DNA from: Meiothermus sp.
GTDB taxonomy: Bacteria; Deinococcota; Deinococci; Deinococcales; Thermaceae
Direction of reading: 5' to 3'
Assembly (NCBI GenBank): GCA_026004095.1
Contig: BPIL01000002.1
Location: 124,001-188,000, forward strand
Length of the DNA stretch: 64,000 bases
Shown here: positions 23,440 to 34,050 of the stretch, piece after piece
Layout of the letters: each line of letters begins with the position of its first letter
Position numbering within the stretch: position 1 is the first letter of the stretch
Program-made: the position numbers and the translations under genes
The notes under the pieces: model-generated
What the model saw: the letters and a program-made list of their open reading frames with translations, nothing else
Database searches by the model: none
Told to the model about the DNA's origin: nothing

Positions 23440-23652
23440 TTGGCGACCAAGAATCTGATTCGCGGGGTGACGCTGGTGGCGGCCTCGGTGCTGCTCTCGC
23501 TGGCGACCCTGGGGCTATGGCTGGGCAACCTGGAGACCAACCCGCTCTTGAGCTGGGTGGTGTTTGGGGTGGGCTTTGCCCTTTGTGCCGCGGCGGCCAT
23601 CGTGGGGATCTGGAGCATTATGGGGTTTTTCAGAGACAAGGAGGGTAAGTAG
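23440..23652 (+). CDS. small two-helix membrane protein
   Basis: 70 residues from a TTG start at 23440 preceded by GGTGAGG. Two transmembrane helices are clear: VTLVAASVLLSLATLGLWLG and LLSWVVFGVGFALCAAAAIV, with a short basic start and a charged end (FFRDKEGK). The TAG stop is directly followed by the leuD ATG, so it is co-translated with leuD. I do not recognise a family; it may be unrelated to leucine synthesis. Confidence 0.7.
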   Translation: MATKNLIRGVTLVAASVLLSLATLGLWLGNLETNPLLSWVVFGVGFALCAAAAIVGIWSIMGFFRDKEGK

Positions 23653-25324
<1,672 letters not shown>

Positions 25325-25413
25325 CTGCCAACCTGGGCAACCCCTCTACTGCGGCCGGGTGAACCGGTCGGATACCCCTGGCCTTTTGCAGCAATAGGTC
25401 GTATACAAAGAGC

Positions 25414-26163
25414 ATGAAACTGAAAGGACAGACCTTCATTATCACCGGGGCCAGCCGGGGCATCGGCGAGGCCCTGGCCCTGGAGCTGGCTCGAGCCGGG
25501 GCCCACCTGGTCATTGGGGCCCGCAACCAGAAGGCTCTCGAGTTCGTGCGCGACGAGGTGCGGGGCCTGGGGGTGCGCTGTGAGGCGGTGGCTGGAAGCG
25601 CGGCCAGCCGTGAAGTGGCCGAGGCGATGGTTAAGGTCGCGCTCGAGATCGGAAACTTTGTGGGTTTTATCCACAACGCCGGTGTGCTCAACGCCGGCCC
25701 GCTGGCCTACGAACTCATCGAGGCCCAGTACGACGAGATCATGGACTCCAACGTCAAGGGCGGCTACCAGCTAGCCCGCTTTGCTTACCCCCACCTAATC
25801 CGCCAGCCGGGCAGCGTGGCGGTGTTTCTGGGCTCGGGGGTGGCCGAGCACAACATCCCCGGCATGGGCATCTATGCCATCGCCAAGGCGGCCGAGGAGC
25901 ACCTGGTGCGGCAGCTTGCGGTGGAGGCTCCAGAAGTCACCTGCTTCACCTTCCGACCGGGCATCGTGGAGACCGAGATGCAGCGGCAGCTTCGGGAGGC
26001 CCAGGGAAGCGCCAGCGAGACCCTGCGGCCCCTGTTCCGGGGCTACCAGAGCCAGGGGCGGGTGCTCACCCCCGAGCAGTCGGCCAGGGCCCTGGTGCGC
26101 CTCCTCGAGGGCGATCCCCGGCGCTTTCACGGTAAAATTGCAACGGTTGCAGACGGCTCATAA
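25414..26163 (+). CDS. short-chain dehydrogenase/reductase
   Basis: Classical SDR of 249 residues. The cofactor motif is ITGASRGIGEAL (TGxxxGxG), followed by IHNAGVLNAG (NNAG equivalent), and the catalytic pair is in YAIAKAAEE (YxxxK). The residues FLGSGVAEHN hold the active-site serine. The substrate is not evident. A -10-like TATACA lies 6 bases before the ATG, so it may be transcribed separately between leuB and ilvD. Confidence 0.88.
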   Translation: MKLKGQTFIITGASRGIGEALALELARAGAHLVIGARNQKALEFVRDEVRGLGVRCEAVAGSAASREVAEAMVKVALEIGNFVGFIHNAGVLNAGPLAYELIEAQYDEIMDSNVKGGYQLARFAYPHLIRQPGSVAVFLGSGVAEHNIPGMGIYAIAKAAEEHLVRQLAVEAPEVTCFTFRPGIVETEMQRQLREAQGSASETLRPLFRGYQSQGRVLTPEQSARALVRLLEGDPRRFHGKIATVADGS

Positions 26164-26205
26164 CAAATAAACCCTTTCACCATCGGCTGTTGGCGAGGTT
26201 TTTCT

Positions 26206-27870
26206 ATGCGTTCGGACATTATCAAAAAAGGCCCTCAACAAGCCCCCGCCCGGGCCATGCTGCGCGCGGTGGGCATCGGCGACGAAGAGTTCAAAATTCC
26301 CTGGGTGGGCATCGTGAACACCTGGACCGAGGGGATGCCCTGCAACTTCCACCTGCGCGACCTGGCCGCCGACCTGAAGATTGGGGCCAAGGAGGCCGGC
26401 TTCCAGACCTTCGAGTTTGGGGCCCCGGCCATCTCCGACGGCATCAGCATGGGCACGGTGGGTATGCGGGCCTCGCTGGTGAGCCGCGAGGTGATTGCCG
26501 ATAGCATCGAGCTCATCGCCCAGGGCTACCTCTACGACGGCATGGTGGCCCTGGTGGCCTGCGACAAGACCAACCCCGGGGCCATGATGGGGGTGATCCG
26601 GGCCAACGTGCCCAGCCTGGTGCTGTATGGCGGCTCCATTGCCCCCGGCCTCCTGCGCGGCAAAAAGCAGACCGTGGTCTCGGTCTTCGAGGCGGTGGGG
26701 CAGTACGCTGCCGGCCAGATCACCGAGGAGGAGCTGGCCGAGGTCGAGCGCACCGCCATCCCCGGCCCTGGTGCTTGCGGTGGGCAGTACACCGCCAACA
26801 CCATGGCCATGATCCTCGAGGTGATGGGCTTCTCGCCCATCGGCTACAACGCCATCCCGGCCATCGCCCCCGAGAAAAAAGAGGCCGGGCGGCGGGCCAT
26901 GCGCATCCTGGCCGAGGCCATTCAGGCGGGCCGCACCCCCAAGAGCTTCCTGACCAAAAAGAGCTTCACCAATGCGATTGCCGCGGTAGCGGCCACCGGC
27001 GGCTCCACCAACGCGGTGCTGCACCTGCTGGCCGTAGCCAGGGAGGCCGGCATCAAGCTCACGCTCGAGGAGTTCGACAAAATCTCGCGCAAAACCCCGG
27101 TGATTGCCGATATGCGCCCCTGGGGCCAGTACACCGCCTGGGAACTCTGGGAGGCCGGGGGTATTCCGCTGGTGATTCGCCGCTTGATTGAAGGCGGCCT
27201 GATCGACGGCGACCAGATGACCGTGAGCGGGAAAACCCTCTGGCAGGAAGTTAAAAACGCCAAGGAAACCAAAGGCCAGCAGGTGGTTAGCAGCGTCGAA
27301 AAACCCTTCAAGCCCGAGGGGGGTCTGCGGGTGCTCAAGGGTTCGCTGGCCCCGGACGGCGCGGTGCTCAAGCTGGCCGGCACCGAGACCAAGGTACACC
27401 GGGGGCCGGCCCGGGTTTTCGACGGCGAACAGAGCGCCATGAAGGCCGTCCTCAAAAAACAGATCAAGCCCGGCGATGTGGTGGTGATCCGCTACGAAGG
27501 CCCCAAGGGGGCCCCCGGGATGCCCGAGATGCTCTCGGTGACCTCGGCCCTGGTGGGCGAGGGGCTGGGGCCGTATGTGGCCCTGGTGACCGATGGGCGC
27601 TTCAGCGGTGGCACCAAGGGCCTGATGATCGGGCACGTGGCCCCCGAGGCCCAGGTGGGCGGGCCCATCGCGCTGGTCGAGGAGGGCGACATCATCTCGA
27701 TCGACTGCGACCGGGGTATCCTGAACCTGGAGGTTTCGGAAAAGGAGCTGGCCCGGCGGGCCAAAGCCTGGAAACCCCCCAAGCCCCACTACAAAAGCGG
27801 GCTGTTTGCGCGCTACGCGGCGCTGGTGAGCAGTGCGCGGGAGGGGGCGGTCTTGCTGAAGCCCGAGTAA
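26206..27870 (+). CDS. ilvD: dihydroxy-acid dehydratase
   Basis: Fe-S dehydratase that makes the 2-oxo acids for valine, isoleucine and (through leuCDB) leucine. 554 residues. Fe-S and active-site cysteines are in [13 protein letters not shown] and [16 protein letters not shown], and [15 protein letters not shown] and [18 protein letters not shown] are family blocks. The ATG at 26206 lies 42 bases after the SDR stop. Grouping with leuCDB fits joint control of branched-chain amino-acid synthesis. Confidence 0.96.
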   Translation: MRSDIIKKGPQQAPARAMLRAVGIGDEEFKIPWVGIVNTWTEGMPCNFHLRDLAADLKIGAKEAGFQTFEFGAPAISDGISMGTVGMRASLVSREVIADSIELIAQGYLYDGMVALVACDKTNPGAMMGVIRANVPSLVLYGGSIAPGLLRGKKQTVVSVFEAVGQYAAGQITEEELAEVERTAIPGPGACGGQYTANTMAMILEVMGFSPIGYNAIPAIAPEKKEAGRRAMRILAEAIQAGRTPKSFLTKKSFTNAIAAVAATGGSTNAVLHLLAVAREAGIKLTLEEFDKISRKTPVIADMRPWGQYTAWELWEAGGIPLVIRRLIEGGLIDGDQMTVSGKTLWQEVKNAKETKGQQVVSSVEKPFKPEGGLRVLKGSLAPDGAVLKLAGTETKVHRGPARVFDGEQSAMKAVLKKQIKPGDVVVIRYEGPKGAPGMPEMLSVTSALVGEGLGPYVALVTDGRFSGGTKGLMIGHVAPEAQVGGPIALVEEGDIISIDCDRGILNLEVSEKELARRAKAWKPPKPHYKSGLFARYAALVSSAREGAVLLKPE

Positions 27871-27905
27871 ATAGGCATCCGGCCCAAGCCCTTAGGCTAT
27901 AGCCG

Positions 27906-28679
27906 ATGGATTGGCTCGAGAACATCCGCGTGGTGCTGGTGGGCAGCCAGGAGCCTATGAACATTGGGGCTGCAGCCCGCGCCATGCAGAACTTTGGCAT
28001 CTCAGATCTGTGGCTGGTGGCGCCCGAGCCGCGGGTGCGCGAGGACTTGGCCCGGCACCCTGGGGGTTCGCTGGCCTACCGCCTGGCGGTGCACGCCGAG
28101 GACGTGCTGGACAGGATGAGGGTGGTGGACACCCTGCCCGAGGCCGTGGCCGATGCCCGGCTGGTGGTGGGCACCACGGTGCGCGAGCGGGAGATTTACA
28201 CCGGGCCGGTGGTGGGGCCCCGGCCAATGGCCGAGCGGATTGCCCAGGTGGCCCCACAGGGCCGGGTGGCGCTGGTGTTTGGGCGCGAGACCTCGGGCCT
28301 GACCACCGACGAAATTGACCTCTCCCAGCTTATTGTGCGCATCCCCACCTCGCCCAGGCAGCCCAGCCTGAACCTGGCCCAGGCGGTGCTGCTCTTGTGC
28401 TACGAAATTTTCGGGGTCGCCCAGGCCCCCCCTCCACCCGAACCGCTTCAGCTTGCCAGCCAGGCGGCCTTGCAGCAACTTTTTGACGATCTGAAGGAGT
28501 ACATCCTACGCATCGGCTTCACCGATGAAAAACGCCTGCCCTACGCCATTCGGCGCTTTAGGCGGCTCTTGCACAAGGCCCGCCTGACCCCCGGCGAGGT
28601 GCAGCTTTTGCGGGGTTTCCTGCACCAAAGCCGCTGGTATGCCCAGCACGGCAGGCGCAAGACCGACCCACAGGAATAG
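27906..28679 (+). CDS. trmJ: tRNA/rRNA 2'-O-methyltransferase, TrmJ-like SPOUT family
   Basis: SPOUT methyltransferase of 257 residues. The N-terminal VVLVGSQEPMNIGAAARAMQNFGI and the knot-forming ALVFGRETSGLTTDEIDLSQ plus IVRIPTSPRQPSLNLAQAVLLLCYE are typical of TrmJ (tRNA position 32) and its relatives. A C-terminal helical extension (about residues 180-255) is also characteristic. TAGGCT lies 7 bases before the ATG, suggesting a leaderless transcript. TrmJ versus a related TrmL-like enzyme cannot be fully separated by eye. Confidence 0.85.
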   Translation: MDWLENIRVVLVGSQEPMNIGAAARAMQNFGISDLWLVAPEPRVREDLARHPGGSLAYRLAVHAEDVLDRMRVVDTLPEAVADARLVVGTTVREREIYTGPVVGPRPMAERIAQVAPQGRVALVFGRETSGLTTDEIDLSQLIVRIPTSPRQPSLNLAQAVLLLCYEIFGVAQAPPPPEPLQLASQAALQQLFDDLKEYILRIGFTDEKRLPYAIRRFRRLLHKARLTPGEVQLLRGFLHQSRWYAQHGRRKTDPQE

Positions 28680-28713
28680 GGCGAATAGGGCCATCCGCCC
28701 CTTGAAGCCGCTC

Positions 28714-28719
28714 TATAAT
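28714..28719 (+). promoter_or_regulatory. -10 box of the sensor kinase gene (leaderless type)
   Basis: A perfect TATAAT ends 8 bases before the ATG at 28728. No -35 box is seen at the proper distance. The transcript would start at or within 1-2 bases of the start codon. Confidence 0.5.
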
Positions 28720-28727
28720 CGTCTGGC

Positions 28728-30317
28728 ATGGAGCCTGTTCCCAGCCTATACCGCCTGATCCGGCTGTACCGGCTGGTTCTGCCGCTGGCGATTGTGCTGG
28801 TGGTGGTGCTGTTTGAGATTTCCCTCGAGCCCTACCAGGGGCAGCCGGTGGCCTTCTGGCTGCGCCTGGGCTTTTACGGCCTGGTGGGGCCCCTGGTCAC
28901 CTGGATGACCCTGGAGTGGATCGCCCAGCAGGTGCAAGACCGCGAGCGGGCCCAGCGCGCGCTGGAAGTGGCCAACCAGCGGTTGGAGGCCGTGGGCAAG
29001 ATGCTTAAGCGGGCCTCGGCCGCCGACAACCTCGAGCAGGCCCTGGCCGCGGTGGTGCAGGAGGTGGCCAAAGCGCTGGGTATGGGGGCCGCCCTGACCC
29101 TCGAGGGGGTGCGGGCCACCTCACCCGGTTTTGAGCCGGGCTCGGACGCGCTCTACACCTTGCCGCTGCCGGGCCTGGAAGGGAAGCTCGAGGTGGCCCC
29201 GCCCCGCCCCCTCTCAAACGAGGAGCGGGCCTTTCTGGAGGTGTTGGCGGCTGAGGTGGCTGGGGCGCTGGAGTCGGCGCGAGCCCGCAGCCGCGATCTG
29301 CTCACCCTCTACGAGGTAGACCAGGCCCTGCGGGCCGAGGCCAACCTGGGCCGGTTGCTCGAGCGCCTGATGGATCGCATCCTGGCCTGGGCGGGGGCCA
29401 CTGGGGGCGGGGTGCTTTTGCTGGATGAGGAAAACTTTTTGCAACCCCAGGTGTTGCGCAACCTCGAGCTGCCCCCCCATGCCTTTATGCCCGATCAGCA
29501 CTGGAAGGAGGCCCTGGAATCGCCGGTGTTTGTGCGCGAGAACCTGCTGGCCGTACCCCTGCGCGAGCAGTCGGCCATCGGGCTGTTGCTGGTGCAGGGC
29601 GAGGCTGAAAACCTGCGCCAGCGCCTGCCCTTCTTACGCTTCCTGGCCGCGCAGGTGACCCTGGCGGTGCGCAATGCCCAGGCTTATCTGCGGGCCGAGG
29701 AGCTGGCCCTCACCGAGGAGCGCAACCGCATCGCCCGCGAAATCCACGATGGCATCGCCCAGGCCCTGGCCTTCATGGCCCTCAAGCTCGACCTCTCCGA
29801 GCGCCTGCTACAAACCGACCCTGAACGGGCCCTGGAGGAGTTGCACCAGGTCAAAGAGACCTTGCGCGCCCAGATTCGCGAGGTGCGCCGCAGCATTTTT
29901 GCCCTGCGGCCCATCGACCTCGAGCGCTACGGCTTTCTGGAATCGGTGCGGCGCTACGCCAGCGCCTTTGCCGAGCAGGCGGGTTTCCGGGTGCGCCTCA
30001 GCCTGCCCGAAAAAATCGAACTCTCCCAGGCTTCCGAGCTGGTTTTTTTCCGGGTGCTGCAGGAAGCCCTCACCAACGCGGCCAAGCACGCCCGGCCCGG
30101 TTTGGTGCAGGTCAAGCTCACCCCGCTGGGCGAACGGGGCGGCGTGCTGGAGATCAGCGACAACGGGCGGGGGTTCAAAGCTGGCACCTCAGCGAACGGC
30201 CTGGGCGGGTTTGGCCTGACCCAGATGCGCGAACGGGTGGAGGCCCGGGGGGGGCGTTTTGAGGTGGTATCGGTAGAAAACCAGGGCACCACCGTGCGGG
30301 CCGAGCTGCCCTTCTGA
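28728..30317 (+). CDS. sensor histidine kinase, NarL-partner type (HisKA_3), GAF-containing
   Basis: 529 residues. Two hydrophobic helices near the N terminus (LVLPLAIVLVVVLFEI and LRLGFYGLVGPLVTWMTL), a coiled-coil linker of about 30 residues, then two GAF-like regions (about 90-190 and 195-320). The dimerisation helix carries the phospho-acceptor in EERNRIAREIHDGIAQALAF (His near residue 338). The ATPase domain shows the N box (LQEALTNAAKHA), G1 (ISDNGRGF) and G2 (GGFGLTQMRERV). This HisKA_3 type normally works with a NarL/FixJ response regulator, but none is encoded in the window. It ends 2 bases before the convergent lipoprotein gene. Confidence 0.88.
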   Translation: MEPVPSLYRLIRLYRLVLPLAIVLVVVLFEISLEPYQGQPVAFWLRLGFYGLVGPLVTWMTLEWIAQQVQDRERAQRALEVANQRLEAVGKMLKRASAADNLEQALAAVVQEVAKALGMGAALTLEGVRATSPGFEPGSDALYTLPLPGLEGKLEVAPPRPLSNEERAFLEVLAAEVAGALESARARSRDLLTLYEVDQALRAEANLGRLLERLMDRILAWAGATGGGVLLLDEENFLQPQVLRNLELPPHAFMPDQHWKEALESPVFVRENLLAVPLREQSAIGLLLVQGEAENLRQRLPFLRFLAAQVTLAVRNAQAYLRAEELALTEERNRIAREIHDGIAQALAFMALKLDLSERLLQTDPERALEELHQVKETLRAQIREVRRSIFALRPIDLERYGFLESVRRYASAFAEQAGFRVRLSLPEKIELSQASELVFFRVLQEALTNAAKHARPGLVQVKLTPLGERGGVLEISDNGRGFKAGTSANGLGGFGLTQMRERVEARGGRFEVVSVENQGTTVRAELPF

Positions 30318-30319
30318 CC

Positions 30320-32731
30320 TCAGCGGGGCGCAAGCCAGAAGGGCAGTAAGCGCGGTTCCCTGGCTTTTACCTGGTGCTGCGCCGAGAGCCTGCTGGCGTT
30401 GTAAATACCCCCAGCGCTGGCAGCATCAAAGCTGAAGCCATCCAGGTTGAGGCTGGTGGGTGGGAGGGGGCTCGGGGCCAGGGGCAGCCAGTCGGTTAGG
30501 GGAAGGCTCACCTGCACCGCGCTAAACGACCAGTCAAGCTCGAGGTTATCGCGCAAACTCCAGTCACTCTGCCAGCCGTTGGTGGCGGTATTGGAAGGAG
30601 CCGGAACACAAGGGGACTGGGCGGCCGCACAGCTCTGGGCGAGGTTGGGAATGGGGTAGCTGGTGGTACCACCCACCCAGCGGCGTGAGAGGTGGAGGTG
30701 CCACGCCAGGTTGGTGTTGGGGGCCACCGCCAACTGCTCGAGCTGCAGGATGAACAGTTGGCTGCCGCTGCCTGACCACGAATACGGGCTCCAGGTGGTC
30801 TGGAAGCGGTTGTTTTGCAGGTTCAGATGGGCTTCCGGCAGGCTCAGGAAGCTGGCGCTCAGGTTCTGGGGGTTGGCAAAGCCCCGCAGCGCCTGCCGGG
30901 AACGCAGGCTCAGGCTGCTGAGGGTGGTCTCGCGGGCATAGAAAACATAGAACTCGTTGGCCAGTCGCTGACCGGTGGGGATGGCGCTGTAGGTTAGATC
31001 GGCGGCCTGTTGCTGGCTGTCCGCCAGGTAAAGGGTCTGGGTGGTGGGGGTCAGGTAGGCCAGGTAGCTCAGGCCCTGGGCAGCGGGGTTGGGGTTGGTC
31101 AGGGTGGCGGTGTAGGTGCCCTCGAGCGCGAAGGATGCAGGGCCTTGCATATCCAGATCAAGGGTCTGCCGACCGCTCAGGGTGTAGCTGCGCTGGAACA
31201 GGGCCCGGTCGGCCTGGAAGTAGGTTCCTGGTGGGGTGGGTGGTAGGTAGCGCACGGCCATCAGATCGGCGGTGCCCTGCTGCACGCCTTGCAGCAGGTA
31301 ACCGGGGTAGGCCGGGGTGGGGGGGAAGTCGGCTGTTCGGGCCGGATCCACAAAGTCGCTGGCCGTGCCAAAGGCCACCTGGGCATGACGGCCGTCCAGG
31401 TTGGTGAGCTGTCCACTGAGGTCTGAGAAGGTGCCGCTGCTGGCAGCCGGAGGGCAGGACAGGCTCAGCGTGCGCACCTCGCTTAGGGTGAGCTGGTAGA
31501 CGCTCACCTGATGGGTGGTGAGGCCGGCCTCGGTTTTGCTGCACACCACCGCCCAGCCATAGCGTTCCGCGGCATTGCTGATGCGAAGGCGGTAGCTGCC
31601 GGCGGTGGGTTGTACTACCTGCCAGGCCCCACTATCGTCCTGGGCGGCAACCCAGACGGCTCCGGTAGCGGTAAGATCGGCCTGATCAAACACATTTAGC
31701 AGTACCAGAGCGGTGCGCTCGAGCGTGCCTTGCACACCCCGCACCCGTAGCACATAGTCTCCCAGGGGCAGGTCGGGGGCAGCGGAGATGGTAAGGGTGG
31801 AATGGGAGCCATCTGGTTCTGCTGGTGCAAAGGTTGCGCGGATACCAGGGGGTAGCGGGGTGCCGTCGAAGCGCTCGAGGCTCAGGGCGATGGGGCCGGA
31901 CAAATTGACACGAGTAATTGTGATGGTCTCGCTGCTGGTTCCGCCCCGCTGAAGGCTGAGATTCTGGGTCAGGTTTAGCTGGAAGTCGGGTTCTGGCAGG
32001 GCTTCCAGGACTGTGAGGGTGAAGTCCAGGGTGCGCTCGAGGCTGCCCCAGGTGGCCTTGATGCGCAGGGGGTAGGGGCCCGTGGTAGCGGTGGGGGCCG
32101 CTGCAAGCCGCAGAATCGAGACGGTGGTGCTGGGCTGGCCAGGGCTGAAGGTCGCGCTCAGGCCGGGCGGCAGGGGGCGGCCGTCCTGCTGCTCGAGGGC
32201 CAGTACCACCACGCCCTCGAGGTTGATGCGCCGCACGTCAACTAAAAGATCTGCATGCTGCCCCTGGCGGATGGAGGGGGCGGGGTTGTCCAGGAATAGC
32301 TGCAGGTCGGGTTGCTGGCTGGGTTCTATCTGCAAGGGTAGGTTGTTGGTGGCGCTTATGGATCCCTGGGCAGCCCTTACCCGCAAGTTAAAGCTGCCCA
32401 CGGCTGCGCTGCTCGAGGTCTGAACCCGTAGGGTGGCGGTGTCGCCGCTTGTGCTGGAAGGGGTAAAAGAGGCGGTTACGCCTTCTGGTAAAGGGTCAGG
32501 CAGATCCAGTGCTACCACTCCAGGCAGATTCTGGCGCACAAGGGTAATGTTGACCTCTCCGGCCCCGCCCGGCACAAGGCGCAGGCGGTCTGGGGAAAAG
32601 TTGATCTGCAGGAGGGGTTCCGGCGCAGGCAGGAGGGGTTCCGGCGCAGGGCGGGTGCAGCCTGCCAGTGCCAGTAAAAGTAGAGTGGACAGGTGAAGCC
32701 AAAATCTAAACAATCCCAGCAATAAGCGCAT
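30320..32731 (-). CDS. large lipoprotein with three Ig-like repeats, unknown function
   Basis: 803 residues from ATG 32731 behind AAGGTGG. Signal peptide with lipobox LALAGC, then a duplicated PAPEPLL spacer encoded by a 21-bp tandem repeat. Three similar beta domains follow (about 40-135, 140-245, 250-345), each with a phrase such as LPEGVTASFTP, LPPGLSATFSP or LPPGIRATFAP; these resemble the Ig-like domains of the RCC1 lipoprotein at 8854. The C-terminal 450 residues are a beta-rich region without recognisable motifs, ending in LPFWLAPR. Likely an outer-surface or periplasmic protein. It is divergent from the polysaccharide cluster that begins at 32873. Confidence 0.75.
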   Translation of the reverse strand: MRLLLGLFRFWLHLSTLLLLALAGCTRPAPEPLLPAPEPLLQINFSPDRLRLVPGGAGEVNITLVRQNLPGVVALDLPDPLPEGVTASFTPSSTSGDTATLRVQTSSSAAVGSFNLRVRAAQGSISATNNLPLQIEPSQQPDLQLFLDNPAPSIRQGQHADLLVDVRRINLEGVVVLALEQQDGRPLPPGLSATFSPGQPSTTVSILRLAAAPTATTGPYPLRIKATWGSLERTLDFTLTVLEALPEPDFQLNLTQNLSLQRGGTSSETITITRVNLSGPIALSLERFDGTPLPPGIRATFAPAEPDGSHSTLTISAAPDLPLGDYVLRVRGVQGTLERTALVLLNVFDQADLTATGAVWVAAQDDSGAWQVVQPTAGSYRLRISNAAERYGWAVVCSKTEAGLTTHQVSVYQLTLSEVRTLSLSCPPAASSGTFSDLSGQLTNLDGRHAQVAFGTASDFVDPARTADFPPTPAYPGYLLQGVQQGTADLMAVRYLPPTPPGTYFQADRALFQRSYTLSGRQTLDLDMQGPASFALEGTYTATLTNPNPAAQGLSYLAYLTPTTQTLYLADSQQQAADLTYSAIPTGQRLANEFYVFYARETTLSSLSLRSRQALRGFANPQNLSASFLSLPEAHLNLQNNRFQTTWSPYSWSGSGSQLFILQLEQLAVAPNTNLAWHLHLSRRWVGGTTSYPIPNLAQSCAAAQSPCVPAPSNTATNGWQSDWSLRDNLELDWSFSAVQVSLPLTDWLPLAPSPLPPTSLNLDGFSFDAASAGGIYNASRLSAQHQVKAREPRLLPFWLAPR
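32610..32651 (-). repeat. 21-bp tandem duplication in the lipoprotein linker
   Basis: Two copies of a 21-bp unit lie end to end (32610-32630 and 32631-32651) and differ only in the last base. They encode the repeated PAPEPLL segment right after the lipidated cysteine, so copy-number change would lengthen or shorten the membrane tether by 7 residues in frame. Confidence 0.9.
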
Positions 32732-32872
32732 AATCCACCTTTATGCTTTTGAGGCTAGCATTCCTGAAAAAGCTGTCAAGCAACGGGGCGTTACGTGGTG
32801 GGGTAGGATATGAGAAGTTGCTCAAGGGGGTTCAATCCACTCCCCATGAACATCTGATGCGGTGGGTTTGTA

Positions 32873-33706
32873 ATGCTGCTACATATGCTCCGCTATCTAT
32901 GGGTGCTGGCCGTTGCGATGACGGCCTGTGGCGGCACTCTTGAGTTCACCGCTCCAAATCCCACCCCACCATCCAGCCCCGCCCCGGGTGGATGGTGGAA
33001 GCCTGGGGTGGATACCACCTGGCACATCCAATACACCGGTACGCTCGATAAAAACCGTCAAGTAACGGCCTACAACCTCGATCTGTTCGATACCCCGGCC
33101 AGTGTGGTACAGGAGCTGGCGGCGCGTGGGGTAAAGGCAGTCTGCTACCTGAGTGCGGGTTCCTGGGAAAACTGGCGGCCCGACAGGAACCTGTTTCCAC
33201 CTGAGGTGCTGGGCCGCAACTACGACGGCTGGCCTGGGGAGCGCTGGCTGGATATCCGACAGATTGACAAGCTGGCCCCCATTCTGCGGGCCCGGCTCGA
33301 TCTCTGTAAGCAAAAGGGCTTTGTGGGTGTAGACCCTGACAACGTGAACGGCTACCAGAACAACACCGGTTTTCCCCTTACGGCCCAGGATCAGCTTCGC
33401 TTCAACCGTTGGTTGGCTGGCGAAGCCCACCAGCGCGGCCTGGCTATCGGACTCAAAAACACCACCGAGCTGCTCCCACATCTCATCAACGACTTCGATT
33501 TTCTGGTCACCGAGGAATGTTTTGCCCAGGGTTGGTGCAACCAGACCCGGCCCATGGTGCAGGCTGGCAAGCCGGTGCTGAACATCGAATATACCGACAC
33601 CCGCATCAAGAGCGCCTCTCAGTTTTGTGCTAGCAGCATTAGCCTGGGTATTTTCTCCATCTTGAAGCGGCGTGAACTGGATGGCTGGGTAGAGGAGTGC
33701 AGGTAA
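32873..33706 (+). CDS. GH114-family glycosidase, probable lipoprotein (Pel-like cluster)
   Basis: 277 residues (265 if ATG 32885 is used, which fits the signal peptide MLRYLWVLAVAMTACGG better). The cysteine after AMTA may be lipidated, although Met at -3 is not typical. After a Pro-rich linker the protein is a TIM-barrel of the GH114 type: TTWHIQYTG, VKAVCYLSAGSWENWRPD, WLDIRQIDKLAPILRARLDLCKQKGF, the acidic GVDPDNVNGY, and LNIEYTD. GH114 enzymes cleave alpha-1,4-linked galactosamine or N-acetylgalactosamine chains. It heads a same-strand set with a deacetylase and PelF, so trimming of a GalNAc-rich polymer at the cell surface is likely. Confidence 0.82.
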   Translation: MLLHMLRYLWVLAVAMTACGGTLEFTAPNPTPPSSPAPGGWWKPGVDTTWHIQYTGTLDKNRQVTAYNLDLFDTPASVVQELAARGVKAVCYLSAGSWENWRPDRNLFPPEVLGRNYDGWPGERWLDIRQIDKLAPILRARLDLCKQKGFVGVDPDNVNGYQNNTGFPLTAQDQLRFNRWLAGEAHQRGLAIGLKNTTELLPHLINDFDFLVTEECFAQGWCNQTRPMVQAGKPVLNIEYTDTRIKSASQFCASSISLGIFSILKRRELDGWVEECR

Positions 33707-34050
33707 CTCCCCCGTTAAGTCAGGATAACAAGCCCTAGACGCAAAAATCTCACCGAGCCCTGGGGGGCTCGAGTGCGTTTTGCACATGCCATGAGCGGGT
33801 GTGTAAGGGCGGGCCTGAACTATTGGGCGCGGCTTTGATAAGGCTTAAAAGCCTATTTTTGAAGAGTATGTGGGGTTTTTTAGGCCCATGAAATGTTATT
33901 GAGTTCTAAGTGAAAAGGTGCATTAATGTAACGTGCGGTAACTCAAGGAATCTACTACTGCGTTTGACCATCTTCTTCTACCCTTAGACTTGGTAAGGCG
34001 GCCTCAGGGGTTTAAGTCCATCTCATTTTAGATTAAGGGTTCACTAGACG
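33707..34050 (+). other. 344-base intergenic region in the Pel-like cluster
   Basis: No convincing gene. It is less GC-rich than the surroundings, especially 33830-33960 and 34010-34050. It contains a bidirectional terminator-like hairpin (33754-33771) and, further on, TTGACC (33964) and TAGACT (33985) 15 bases apart as a weak promoter candidate for the deacetylase gene. The layout suggests that the first GH114 gene and the deacetylase-pelF unit are transcribed separately. Confidence 0.5.
33754..33781 (+). terminator. terminator-like hairpin after the first GH114 gene
   Basis: Perfect 7-bp stem CGAGCCC / GGGCTCG with loop TGGG, followed by AGTGCGTTTT. On the other strand the stem is followed by GTGAGATTTTTG, so it could stop transcription from both sides. 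Confidence 0.6.
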
